A DNA stretch of 64,000 bases from Polynucleobacter difficilis (GTDB taxonomy: Bacteria > Pseudomonadota > Gammaproteobacteria > Burkholderiales > Burkholderiaceae). Location: the NCBI RefSeq assembly GCF_003065365.1, contig NZ_CP023276.1:930001-994000 (forward strand). The letters are read 5' to 3'. The notes beneath the pieces are model-generated. The model was not told the origin of the DNA. It saw only the letters and a program-made list of their open reading frames with translations, and did no database searches. Made by a program: the position numbers and the translations under genes. Each line of letters opens with the position of its first letter. Position 1 is the stretch's first letter. Shown here in pieces: positions 20,029 through 29,600 of the stretch.

Positions 20029-21660
20029 ATGTTTACTGGAATACCATCTGGGAAGTCGCCAAGTTTGGCACCGCAACATATGGCGTTAATCCCGCCCGAG
20101 CGCTTGTCCGAAATTCAGCAGCATTACATGACTGAATTAGCCGCCTACGTTAGCAATCCAGGCTCCCTCGAAATTAAAGATCGGCGTTTTTCTGGCAAAG
20201 CATGGCAATCGCCATGGAGTAAGGCCATTGCAGGAATGTATTTGCTCAATGCCAAGCACTTAATGGAATTGGCTGAAGCAGTCGAGACCGATGCAAAAAG
20301 TAAGCAGCGCATTCTGTTCAGCACGTTGCAAATGGTCGACGCACTTTCACCATCGAATTTCATGGCGACCAATCCAGAAGTGCTCGAGCACATCATTAGC
20401 TCGCAGGGGCAATCGATTCAAAACGGCATTCTGAATTTACTGGGCGATTTAAAAAAAGGCAAAGTTTCGCAAACCGATGAAACGGCTTTTGAGATTGGCA
20501 AAAATTTAGCCACCACCGAAGGTGCCGTGGTCTTTCGCAATCACTTGTTTGAGCTGATTCAATACAAGCCGCTAACCGAGAACGTATTTGAGCGCCCATT
20601 TTTGATGGTGCCACCATGCATTAATAAATACTACATCCTCGATTTGCAGCCCGATAACTCGGTGGTGCGTTACATGGTGAGCCAGGGCCACACGGTCTTT
20701 CTGGTTTCATGGAAAAACCCCGACAAATCGATGGCTAAGGTGACGTGGGATGATTACATTGGCGATGGCGTCATTAAAGCCATCGAAGTAACGAAAGAGA
20801 TCGGCGGTCTAGATCAAATTAATTTGCTGGGCTTTTGCGTCGGCGGAACCTTGGTGAGCAACGCCTTAGCAGTATTAGCGGCGCGCAAACAAAAGCCGGT
20901 GGCCAGCCTAACTTTGTTAACGACCTTGCTCGACTTTAGTGACACCGGAATCTTAGATATTTTTGTTGATGAGGACACCGTTAAGCTTCGCGAAAATACC
21001 ATCGGCGGCGAGCAAGGCCAGTTTGGTTTGATGTCTGGGCTAGATCTAGGCAATACCTTCTCCTTTTTGCGCCCCAATGATTTGGTGTGGAACTACGTAG
21101 TTGAAAATTACCTCAAAGGCAATTCACCGCCGCCATTTGATTTGCTCTATTGGAATGGAGACTCTACCAATCTACCGGGCGCTATGTATTGCTGGTATCT
21201 CCGCCACACCTACTTGCAAAATGAATTAGTAAAGCCAGGCAAGCTCAAGGTGTGCGGCGAAAAAGTTGACCTGTCATTAATTGATTGCCCAGCTTACATT
21301 TATGCATCACACGATGACCATATTGTTCCGTGGCATAGCGGTTATCGTTCGACGCAAATTCTCAAAGGCAAAAACCGCTTTGTACTTGGGGCATCCGGCC
21401 ACATCGCTGGCGTGATTAATCCGCCTGCAAAAAATAAACGCCACTACTGGGTCAATGCCAAATTACCAGCCAAGGCAGAAGATTGGCTTGCGGGCGCTAA
21501 GGATATTCGCGGTAGTTGGTGGCCAGACTATGCTGAATGGCTCGCCCAATTTGGCGGCAAGCAAGTGAAGGCTAGCAATAGCTTTGGAAGTGCAAAGTAT
21601 AAAAAAGGGATAGCGGCCCCAGGTAAGTATGTCAAAGAAAAAGTCGACGAATCAAGCTAA
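20029..21660 (+). CDS. phaC: Class I poly(3-hydroxyalkanoate) synthase
   Basis: This enzyme polymerises (R)-3-hydroxyacyl-CoA, typically 3-hydroxybutyryl-CoA, into storage granules. It has an alpha/beta-hydrolase fold. The lipase-like box is GFCVGG with the nucleophile at about Cys270 of the 543-residue form. The triad aspartate is in YASHDDHIVPW and the histidine in GASGHIAGVINPP. The N-terminal region includes RRFSGKAWQ, as in Cupriavidus PhaC1. I prefer ATG 20029 (MFTGIPSGK). The frame is open upstream to TTG 19954, with other ATGs at 19975 and 19981, and the leader hairpins argue that translation starts after them. phaB follows after a 66-base gap. Confidence 0.93.
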   Translation: MFTGIPSGKSPSLAPQHMALIPPERLSEIQQHYMTELAAYVSNPGSLEIKDRRFSGKAWQSPWSKAIAGMYLLNAKHLMELAEAVETDAKSKQRILFSTLQMVDALSPSNFMATNPEVLEHIISSQGQSIQNGILNLLGDLKKGKVSQTDETAFEIGKNLATTEGAVVFRNHLFELIQYKPLTENVFERPFLMVPPCINKYYILDLQPDNSVVRYMVSQGHTVFLVSWKNPDKSMAKVTWDDYIGDGVIKAIEVTKEIGGLDQINLLGFCVGGTLVSNALAVLAARKQKPVASLTLLTTLLDFSDTGILDIFVDEDTVKLRENTIGGEQGQFGLMSGLDLGNTFSFLRPNDLVWNYVVENYLKGNSPPPFDLLYWNGDSTNLPGAMYCWYLRHTYLQNELVKPGKLKVCGEKVDLSLIDCPAYIYASHDDHIVPWHSGYRSTQILKGKNRFVLGASGHIAGVINPPAKNKRHYWVNAKLPAKAEDWLAGAKDIRGSWWPDYAEWLAQFGGKQVKASNSFGSAKYKKGIAAPGKYVKEKVDESS

Positions 21661-21726
21661 GTAAGCAGTATGAATCAATGCAATACCTTTTAGACGCAAC
21701 ACACATAGAGAGAAGAGGGTAATACG

Positions 21727-22467
21727 ATGACACAACGAATTGCTTATGTAACTGGTGGTATGGGTGGAATTGGTACTGCGATTTGCCAGCGGCTGTCTAA
21801 AAAAGGGCACTTGGTTATCGCTGGCTGCGGACCAAACTCTCCACGACGTGATCGTTGGCTAGGCGAACAAAAAGAGCTAGGCTATAACTTTATCGCTTCG
21901 GAGGGCAATGTATCGGACTGGGCATCGACTGTAGCGGCATTCGACAAAGTCAAAGCCGAGGTGGGCCGCGTTGATATTTTGGTCAACAATGCCGGCATTA
22001 CGCGGGATAGTGTCTTTCGTAAAATGACGCCAGAGGATTGGAAGGCGGTCATCGACACCAACCTCAATTCCTTGTTTAACGTCACCAAGCAGGTGATCGA
22101 AGGCATGATCGACAATAACTGGGGTCGAGTTATTAATATTTCCTCCGTCAACGGTCAAAAAGGGCAGTTTGGGCAGACCAATTACTCCACCGCTAAAGCT
22201 GGCTTACATGGCTTTACGATGGCCCTGGCGCAAGAAGTGGCCGGAAAAGGGGTCACGATCAATACGGTCTCCCCTGGCTATATCGCAACCGATATGGTCA
22301 AGGCAATTCGGCCGGATGTGCTGGAAAAAATTGTTGCCGCCATCCCTGTAAAGCGCCTGGGAACCCCCGATGAAATCGCCTCGATGTGTGCTTATATTGC
22401 CTCGGATGACGCTGCATTTGCTACCGGCGCCGATTTTTCCCTCAACGGCGGCATCCATACGGGATAA
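21727..22467 (+). CDS. phaB: Acetoacetyl-CoA reductase (NADPH)
   Basis: This short-chain dehydrogenase reduces acetoacetyl-CoA to (R)-3-hydroxybutyryl-CoA, the PHA precursor. It has 246 residues. The cofactor loop is TGGMGGIGTAI, followed by NNAG. The catalytic residues are Ser140, Tyr153 and Lys157 in NYSTAKAG, and the protein ends with the typical FSLNGGIHTG. Like Cupriavidus PhaB it has CGPNSPRR after the second beta strand, a region tied to NADPH preference. AGAGGG lies about 9 bases before the ATG. It sits directly downstream of phaC and upstream of phaR. FabG of fatty acid synthesis is less likely given this context and the closer match to PhaB. Confidence 0.95.
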   Translation: MTQRIAYVTGGMGGIGTAICQRLSKKGHLVIAGCGPNSPRRDRWLGEQKELGYNFIASEGNVSDWASTVAAFDKVKAEVGRVDILVNNAGITRDSVFRKMTPEDWKAVIDTNLNSLFNVTKQVIEGMIDNNWGRVINISSVNGQKGQFGQTNYSTAKAGLHGFTMALAQEVAGKGVTINTVSPGYIATDMVKAIRPDVLEKIVAAIPVKRLGTPDEIASMCAYIASDDAAFATGADFSLNGGIHTG

Positions 22468-22521
22468 TTCCGGAGCTAAACTGTCGTTTATGGCATTTGT
22501 GTAGTGCGAAGGAGTGGGGAT

Positions 22522-23076
22522 ATGGCAACCAGAACAAAACGAGCGGGTGAAGAGCGGCTGATTAAGAAGTATCCTAATCGCCGCCTTTACGATACGCAAA
22601 CCAGTACATATGTGACCTTAGTTGACATCAAAGGCTTGGTGATGGCGAATGAGGCATTCAAGGTAGTGGATGCCAAAACCGAAGACGATCTAACGCGCAA
22701 TATTTTGATGCAGATTATCTTGGAAGAAGAGGCCTGCGGCTCCCCGGTCTTTTCTTCGCAAATGCTATCGCAAATTATTCGTTTTTATGGCAACTCCATG
22801 CAAGGCCTGATGGGCAACTACCTGGAAAAAACCATGCAATCCTTCGTAGATATTCATGGGACGCTAAGCGATCAATCCAAAGGCGTTACGGGTGGCACCG
22901 ATGCATGGGCACAAGCCATGAATATGCAGAACCCAATGATGCAGGGCCTTATGGGCAACTACATGGAGCAGAGTAAAGATCTGTTTATGAAGATGCAAGA
23001 GCAGATGCAAAGTTCGCAAAGTATGTTTAAGGGATTTCCTTTTACACCCCCCGTGCCTAAAAAAGAAAACGACTAG
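22522..23076 (+). CDS. phaR: Polyhydroxyalkanoate synthesis repressor PhaR
   Basis: PhaR senses PHA granules and represses phasin and PHA genes. It has 184 residues. The N-terminal DNA-binding domain begins [28 protein letters not shown], which is highly diagnostic. The C-terminal part holds tandem PHB-accumulation repeats, visible as two copies of MQGLMGNY ([15 protein letters not shown] and [15 protein letters not shown]). I chose ATG 22522 because AAGGAG at 22509-22514 is 7 bases upstream; a GTG at 22504 would add six residues. rimO begins two bases after its stop, so the repressor gene and rimO are probably cotranscribed. Confidence 0.94.
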   Translation: MATRTKRAGEERLIKKYPNRRLYDTQTSTYVTLVDIKGLVMANEAFKVVDAKTEDDLTRNILMQIILEEEACGSPVFSSQMLSQIIRFYGNSMQGLMGNYLEKTMQSFVDIHGTLSDQSKGVTGGTDAWAQAMNMQNPMMQGLMGNYMEQSKDLFMKMQEQMQSSQSMFKGFPFTPPVPKKEND

Positions 23077-23078
23077 TT

Positions 23079-24437
23079 GTGGCGGGCAAGGTTGGTTTTG
23101 TTTCCTTGGGATGCCCTAAGGCGCTGGTTGATTCAGAGCTCATCCTCACGCAATTGAGTGCGGAGGGCTATGAGACCGCTAAAGACTATTCAGGCGCTGA
23201 CCTGGTGGTAGTCAATACCTGTGGCTTTATTGATTCTGCCGTTGAAGAGTCCCTTGCAGCCATTGGCGAGGCCTTATCTGAAAACGGCAAGGTGATTGTG
23301 ACGGGCTGCCTTGGCGCACGTAAAAATGATGATGGCTCTGATTTAATTAAAAGCATTCACCCCAAAGTACTTGCAGTGACCGGCCCTCATGCCACAGATG
23401 AAGTGATGCAAGCAATTCATTTGCATTTGCCCAAGCCCCACGACCCGTTTACCGATTTATTGCCACCCATCGGCGTCAAGCTCACGCCGAAACATTACGC
23501 CTATTTAAAGATATCGGAAGGCTGCAACCACCGCTGTACGTTTTGCATCATTCCAAGCATGCGCGGTGATTTAGTGTCTCGGCCGATTGGCGAAGTCTTG
23601 CTCGAAGCAAAGCGCCTATTTGAGTCTGGCGTGAAAGAACTGCTCGTTGTGTCGCAAGATACCAGCGCTTATGGCGTGGATGTGCAATACCGCACGGGTT
23701 TTTGGGATGGCAAACCTCTCAAAACAAAGATGCTGGATTTGGTCAGCGCCCTCAATCAAATTGCGCGCGAGCATCAGGCCTGGGTACGATTGCATTACGT
23801 CTATCCCTATCCGCACGTCGATGACGTATTGCCGATCATGGCAGAGTTTAAAGAGCATGGCTATGGGCTCTTGCCTTACCTTGACATTCCATTGCAGCAT
23901 GCCCATCCCGATGTGCTCAAACGCATGAAGCGTCCTGCTAGCGGTGAACGCAATTTAGATCGAATTCAGGCATGGCGTGCAACTTGCCCGGAGCTCGTGA
24001 TCCGCAGTACTTTCATTGCGGGATTTCCGGGGGAAACCGAAGAAGAATTTAGCTATTTACTGGATTTTTTAGATCAAGCGCAAATTGATCGGGCAGGGTG
24101 CTTTGCCTATTCGCCGGTGGCGGGTGCCACAGCCAATGCACTGGAAGGCGCCTTGAATCAATCGATTCGGGATGAGCGCCAGGCCCGCTTTATGGGCAAA
24201 GCCGAAGCAATTTCAGTCAATCGCCTCAAAAGTCGGGTGGGTCAGCGCATGCCGATCTTGGTTGACCACGTCAGCGAATCGGGCGGTATTGGCCGCACGG
24301 CCGGCGACGCCCCAGAAATCGACGGTATCGTGCGGATTTTGCCGGTAAGTAAGCCGTCCAAACGCTACCGGGTGGGGGATTTTGTGCGCGGTACGATCGT
24401 AGATACACAGGGGCACGACCTAATTGCTCAATTGTAG
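23079..24437 (+). CDS. rimO: Ribosomal protein uS12 methylthiotransferase RimO
   Basis: This radical-SAM enzyme adds a methylthio group to Asp88/89 of ribosomal protein S12. It has 452 residues. The N-terminal cluster cysteines are Cys12, Cys48 and Cys77. The radical-SAM motif CNHRCTFC gives Cys149, Cys153 and Cys156. A TRAM domain ([22 protein letters not shown] onward) closes the protein. GTG 23079 is the start, directly after the phaR stop, and the sequence [20 protein letters not shown] is the canonical RimO opening. It is unrelated to PHA metabolism but lies inside the pha gene run, a neighbourhood I have the impression is shared by several Burkholderiales. Confidence 0.95.
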   Translation: MAGKVGFVSLGCPKALVDSELILTQLSAEGYETAKDYSGADLVVVNTCGFIDSAVEESLAAIGEALSENGKVIVTGCLGARKNDDGSDLIKSIHPKVLAVTGPHATDEVMQAIHLHLPKPHDPFTDLLPPIGVKLTPKHYAYLKISEGCNHRCTFCIIPSMRGDLVSRPIGEVLLEAKRLFESGVKELLVVSQDTSAYGVDVQYRTGFWDGKPLKTKMLDLVSALNQIAREHQAWVRLHYVYPYPHVDDVLPIMAEFKEHGYGLLPYLDIPLQHAHPDVLKRMKRPASGERNLDRIQAWRATCPELVIRSTFIAGFPGETEEEFSYLLDFLDQAQIDRAGCFAYSPVAGATANALEGALNQSIRDERQARFMGKAEAISVNRLKSRVGQRMPILVDHVSESGGIGRTAGDAPEIDGIVRILPVSKPSKRYRVGDFVRGTIVDTQGHDLIAQL

Positions 24438-24506
24438 GCAATCAGGTAAAAAAGCCTTTAGCGAAGTATGCTTTTCAGATGGAATGCTTAATTTAAGGGG
24501 ATTACT

Positions 24507-25691
24507 ATGAGTCGCGAAGTCGTTGTATTAAGTGCGGTACGTTCTGCCATCGGCGCCTTTAATGGCAGCCTGAGCAGCATGGAGCCATCCGAACTCGGCG
24601 GTATTGTCATGAAAGAGGCGGTGACACGGTCGGGCGTTAATCCCCAGGATATTAATTACGTTACGGTCGGCAATACCATTCCGACCGATAGTCGCTATGC
24701 CTACGTTGCGCGCGTTGCCTCGATTCAGGCAGGCTTGCCGATGGAATCGGTAGCGATGTCCTTAAACCGCCTTTGCAGCTCTGGCCTGCAAGCCATTGTT
24801 ACTACCTCGCAAGCCATCATGCTCAATGATTGCGATTACGGCGTTGGCGGCGGCGTTGAAGTAATGTCCCGCGGTATGTACGGTTCGCCCGCAATGCGCA
24901 GTGGTGCACGCATGGGCGATACCAAAATGATTGACCTCATGGTTGCCGTACTAACCGATCCATTTGGTGTTGGACACATGGGCGTGACCGCAGAAAACCT
25001 CGCTGAAAAATGGAAGCTGACCCGTGAAGAGCAAGATGCGTTTGCGGTGGAGTCGCATCGCAGGGCCGCGGTTGCCATTAAAGAGGGTCGCTTCAAGTCC
25101 CAAATAGTTCCTATCACCATCAAGTCACGCAAAGGCGATGTGGTGTTTGATACGGACGAACATTGCAAGCCCGATACCACCATGGAAACACTCAGTAAGA
25201 TGAAGGCGGTTTTCAAGAAAGAGGGCGGTACTGTCACCGCAGGTAATGCATCTGGCATTAATGATGGCGCAGCCTTCTTTGTCTTGGCTGCTGCCGATGC
25301 TGCTGCGAAAGCCGGTCAAAAGCCGATTGCCCGCTTGGTGTCCTACGCTGTTGCTGGTGTGCCCAATCACATCATGGGTGAGGGTCCCATCCCTGCATCC
25401 AAAATTGCACTGACGCGCGCTGGGTTAAAGCTAGACCAAATCGACGTGATTGAATCGAATGAAGCGTTTGCTGCTCAGGCTTTAGCGGTTACAAAAGGTC
25501 TAGGATTAGATCCTGCTAAGACCAATGTGAATGGCGGTGCGATTGCGCTTGGCCATCCGATTGGTTGCTCGGGCGCCGCGATTGCCACCAAAGCGATTCA
25601 TGAATTACAGCGTGTGAATGGAAAATACGCTTTGGTCACCATGTGTATTGGTGGCGGCCAAGGTATTGCGGTAGTATTCGAGCGTCTGTAA
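24507..25691 (+). CDS. phaA: Acetyl-CoA acetyltransferase (beta-ketothiolase)
   Basis: This thiolase (394 residues) condenses two acetyl-CoA into acetoacetyl-CoA, the first PHA step, or cleaves beta-ketoacyl-CoA. The acyl-enzyme nucleophile is Cys90 in NRLCSSGLQA. The other catalytic residues are in NGGAIALGHPIGCSG (His) and MCIGGGQG (Cys). AAGGGG lies about 7 bases before the ATG. It follows rimO after 69 bases in the same direction as phaC-phaB-phaR. That makes a PHA role likely, although a BktB-like enzyme with broader chain length (including C5 units from propionyl-CoA) is equally possible from sequence alone. Confidence 0.9.
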   Translation: MSREVVVLSAVRSAIGAFNGSLSSMEPSELGGIVMKEAVTRSGVNPQDINYVTVGNTIPTDSRYAYVARVASIQAGLPMESVAMSLNRLCSSGLQAIVTTSQAIMLNDCDYGVGGGVEVMSRGMYGSPAMRSGARMGDTKMIDLMVAVLTDPFGVGHMGVTAENLAEKWKLTREEQDAFAVESHRRAAVAIKEGRFKSQIVPITIKSRKGDVVFDTDEHCKPDTTMETLSKMKAVFKKEGGTVTAGNASGINDGAAFFVLAAADAAAKAGQKPIARLVSYAVAGVPNHIMGEGPIPASKIALTRAGLKLDQIDVIESNEAFAAQALAVTKGLGLDPAKTNVNGGAIALGHPIGCSGAAIATKAIHELQRVNGKYALVTMCIGGGQGIAVVFERL

Positions 25692-25700
25692 AAGCAGACC

Positions 25701-25729
25701 GATTGCGTAACGAAGGTGGTTACGTAATC
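25701..25729. terminator. Inverted repeat between phaA and serB stops (possible bidirectional terminator)
   Basis: GATTGCGTAAC (25701-25711) pairs with GTTACGTAATC (25719-25729) through an 11-base stem with one G-U wobble and a 7-base loop. It lies between convergent phaA and serB and covers the last codons of serB. No T-run follows on either strand, so termination would be weak or factor-assisted. Position favours a terminator; structure alone does not prove it. Confidence 0.45.
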
Positions 25730-26616
25730 AACGCCAGTGTGGCGTCTAAGCCGACTCGGTCAAACGCCGCGTCGGCTTTTTCTTTTACTAGGGGTTTGGC
25801 TCGGTAGGCGATACTCAGACCCGATCCATCCATCATCAGTAAATCGTTGGCGCCATCACCGATGGTTATAGCTGCAGACTTTTTGCAGCCCAAGGCCTTG
25901 CATGCATTCTTCACATGCATCGCCTTGCCGCTCGCATCCACGATATCGCCGAGCACTACACCGGTTAATTTGCCATCCTGAATTTCTAAAGTATTGGCAT
26001 GGGTTTCGGTAAAGCCGAGATCGCGCTGCATGCGCTGTGTAAAAAAGGTAAAGCCGCCTGACACCAAAATTGTATGTAATCCCGCTGCATTGGCCGCGAC
26101 GAGCAATTCAATCGCACCCGGATTAGGCCGGAGTCGTTCTCGGTAAACTGATTCCAGCACTGATTCAGAAATGCCGTTTAGCAGCGCTACACGGCGCCGC
26201 AAACTTTCACTAAAGTTGGCGATCTCACCGCGCATAGTTGCCTCGGTAATTGCTGCTACCTCCGCTTTCTTACCCGCAAAATCGGCAATCTCATCAATGC
26301 ACTCAATATTGATTAAGGTGGAGTCCATGTCCATTGCCAAAATCCGTAGGCGACTGGGATTAAAGGTGGGGGCTAAAAATGCGAGGTCAAGACTAAGAGT
26401 GGAGGCCAATTTCCGAAATGCCTCGCGCTCGGTTAGGGCAAGCTCGCGGGATACTTGCCAGCGCTGCGCGTGGGTATTACCAACCACGGTGGAGCCCTGT
26501 TGATCGTAAGGTTTGAGGGATAGACCTAAATTGGTAGCCAAATTGCCCAAGGTATTGGACAGGCCACGATCAATCGGGGCCGTGGATAGGACAACAATAA
26601 TTTGACCAAGACTCAT
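25720..26616 (-). CDS. serB: Phosphoserine phosphatase
   Basis: This HAD-superfamily phosphatase does the last step of serine synthesis (O-phosphoserine to serine). It has 298 residues. An ACT-like N-terminal region is followed by the HAD core. Motif I is LAMDMDSTLINIECIDEIAD, with the aspartate nucleophile and the acid/base aspartate two residues later. Motif II is ILVSGGFTFFT and motif IV is GDGANDLLMMDGSGL. The length matches the longer proteobacterial SerB form. It is transcribed opposite to phaA and in the same direction as mfd, 67 bases downstream of the mfd stop. Confidence 0.94.
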   Translation of the reverse strand: MSLGQIIVVLSTAPIDRGLSNTLGNLATNLGLSLKPYDQQGSTVVGNTHAQRWQVSRELALTEREAFRKLASTLSLDLAFLAPTFNPSRLRILAMDMDSTLINIECIDEIADFAGKKAEVAAITEATMRGEIANFSESLRRRVALLNGISESVLESVYRERLRPNPGAIELLVAANAAGLHTILVSGGFTFFTQRMQRDLGFTETHANTLEIQDGKLTGVVLGDIVDASGKAMHVKNACKALGCKKSAAITIGDGANDLLMMDGSGLSIAYRAKPLVKEKADAAFDRVGLDATLALIT

Positions 26617-26683
26617 AGTGGGGTACTCATAACACCATAGTAAGCGAATTTTGCCTCAGCAAGGGATGGCTTTTGTATGCTGC

Positions 26684-29600
26684 TCACGATTGGGCGCTCA
26701 TCAGTGTGGCGGATGTACTTAAATGCTTTAAAAGCCGGCGTATTTGATCTAAGCGCTGCTCCAATTTATCAAAGTCCCCCGCTTTTTGGGGCAATACCTT
26801 GAGGCGATCTTGGCCGTTGAGTAAAACCTGTTTATTGGATTGCACCAACTGAATGATGCGCAGTGGATCAATCGGGGGATTTGGAATGAAGGTGAGTTGA
26901 ATCGCAGTGGGCCCTGCATCAATCTTCTTGATACCAAAGCCACTCATCTCAAGGCGGAGGCGATGGGTTTCATAAAAGGATTTGGCGGGATCTGGCAGAT
27001 CACCAAAGCGATCAACCAACTCTTCGCGTAAGCCCATCAATTCGGAAAAGTCAGAGGTTCCCGCGAAGCGCTTATACAGCGAAAGGCGTTCATGCACATC
27101 GGGACAATAATCCTCCGGTAACAGCGCCGGAACACCTAAATTGACATCGGTTGTGACTTGCAGTGGCGCTAATAAATCAGGCTCTTTTCCGCTGCGCAGG
27201 GATTTGACTGCGCGATTAAGCATTTCGGTATAGAGCTGAAATCCAATTTCATGAATATCACCCGATTGTTTATCGCCCAGCACTTCGCCCGCACCCCGAA
27301 TTTCTAAATCGTGCATCGCTAGATAAAAGCCAGAGCCCAATTCTTCCATCGCCTGAATCGCATCAAGTCGCAATTTGGCTTGCTTACTCAGCGCCTCTGG
27401 ATCCGGCACCAATAAATATGCATAGGCCTGATGGTGTGATCGACCAACCCGGCCACGCAATTGATGCAGCTGTGCCAAGCCAAATTTATCGGCGCGGTGC
27501 ATGATGATAGTGTTTGCTGTAGGCACGTCGATACCGGTTTCAATGATGGTGGTGCAGAGCAAGATGTTGCTGCGCTGCGTTACAAATTCCCGCATCACCG
27601 ATTCCAGCTCGCGTTCATGCATTTGCCCATGCGCAACACTAATCCGGGCCTCCGGGATCAGAGCTTGCAAAGCATGGCGGCGATTCTCAATGGTTTCTAC
27701 TTCATTGTGTAAAAAGTAAACTTGCCCGCCGCGTTTAATTTCACGCAATACTGCCTCGCGCACAACCCCATCGCCTTCACGTCGCACAAAGGTCTTGATT
27801 GCTAGACGCTTTTGCGGCGCGGTTGCAATAACCGAAAACTCCCGAAGTCCTTCCATGGCCATTCCCAATGTTCTTGGAATGGGAGTGGCGGTGAGCGTCA
27901 AAATATCGACTTCAGCACGCAATGCTTTGAGCGCATCTTTTTGGCGCACCCCAAAGCGGTGCTCCTCATCGACGATAACAAGGCCAAGACGTGCAAACTG
28001 CGTTTCTTTTGAAAGCAATTTATGGGTACCAATGACGATATCGGCCTCGCCACTTGCGATGGCTTGCAGGGCGGCATTGATTTCTTTAGTGGTTCTAAAG
28101 CGCGACAGTTCTACGATGCGGACTGGCCAGTCCGCAAAGCGGTCTTTCCAGGTAGCCACATGCTGCTCGGCGAGTAGGGTAGTAGGCGCCAGTATCGCCA
28201 CTTGCTTACCGCCCATGACCGCAATAAAACTGGCCCGCAATGCAACCTCGGTTTTGCCGAATCCCACATCACCGCACACTAAGCGATCCATTGGCGTACC
28301 ACTCGTCATATCGCCAATCACTGCTGCAATGGCATTGGCTTGATCCGGGGTTTCTTCAAAGCCAAAGCTTTCGGCAAAAGCAGCGTAATCGTGCGCCGAA
28401 TATTCAAAGGCATGTCCCTGGCGAATTGCTCGGGCAGCATACAAGCTTAATAACTCAGCAGCAGTATCGCGAATTTGCTGCGCAGCTTTGCGCTTGGCTT
28501 TATCCCACTGCCCAGAGCCCAATTGATGCAGCGGCGCTGAATCCGGATCTGCGCCAGCATAGCGCGTAACCAGTTGGAGTTGATGCACTGGCACGTATAA
28601 GGTGGCGTTGTTCGCGTAAATGAGATGCAAAAATTCTTCGAAAATAGGCGCTTCTTTTGGAGGGGCGAGGTTGAGCAAAACCAAACCTTGGTAGCGGCCA
28701 ATGCCATGTTCTACATGCACCACCGGATCGCCGATCTTGAGCTCTGCCAAATCCTTAAAGAGCATGTCAGGATCGCTTGCCTCTTTGCTACTGTCTTTAC
28801 GGCGCTGACGCGTGGTGAGCGTAAATAGCTCCGCCTCCGTAATAAAGAGGAGACCCTGACTGGGCCAATCAAAGCCATTGAGAAGTGGCGAGACAACCAA
28901 GGCAAAGGGCGCTGCACCTTTAATAAAGGAAGCTAAATCATCGAGGAGCACTGGCTGAAGCGGGTATAGGTTGCCACCTCCATCTTTTGACACCGAATTG
29001 CTTTCATCCAAGAGTGCGCGGATCGACTCACGGCGACCCGCACTATCGCAGCAAATCACAATGCGGCGATGCGCCTGTGCAACCTGCTGACGCAATCGTC
29101 CAATCGGATCATGGTCACGGCGATGAATGCCCACGTCTGGCACCGATAAAAACTGGGGTGGCTCATTCGCTTCCACATTCGAAACAATGCCATTGCGATT
29201 GAGTACAAGACGCGCGCTGACTTTTGAAAGACTAAAAAATTGATCAACGTCTAAGAAGAGTGCTTTGGGTGGCAGTATGGGCCGATCTAAATCGTGCTTA
29301 AGGAATGCATACCGTTGCTCGGTGTCTTTCCAAAAGCCGCGAATTGCCTCTTCTGCATCGCCGACGGTAACAAGCCAAACTGGATCGCCCGAGCGCGGGA
29401 AGTAATCAAATAGGGTGGCAGACTCGTCAAAAAAGAGGGGCAAATAGGATTCAATGCCTGCACTCGGGATGCCCAAGTTGGCATCTTTATAAATGGAGCA
29501 ACGGGTTGGGTCACCCTCAAATACTTCACGCCAGCGATTGCGAAACGCAGTCCGCGCTGCATCATCAAAAGGAAATTCATGGCCTGGCAATAAGCGAATT

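Noticed and set aside
27795..28343. 182-codon open frame on the plus strand inside mfd
   Set aside because: It is antisense to the conserved helicase core of Mfd, has low-complexity Ser/Arg/Ala composition typical of shadow frames, and no ribosome-binding site.
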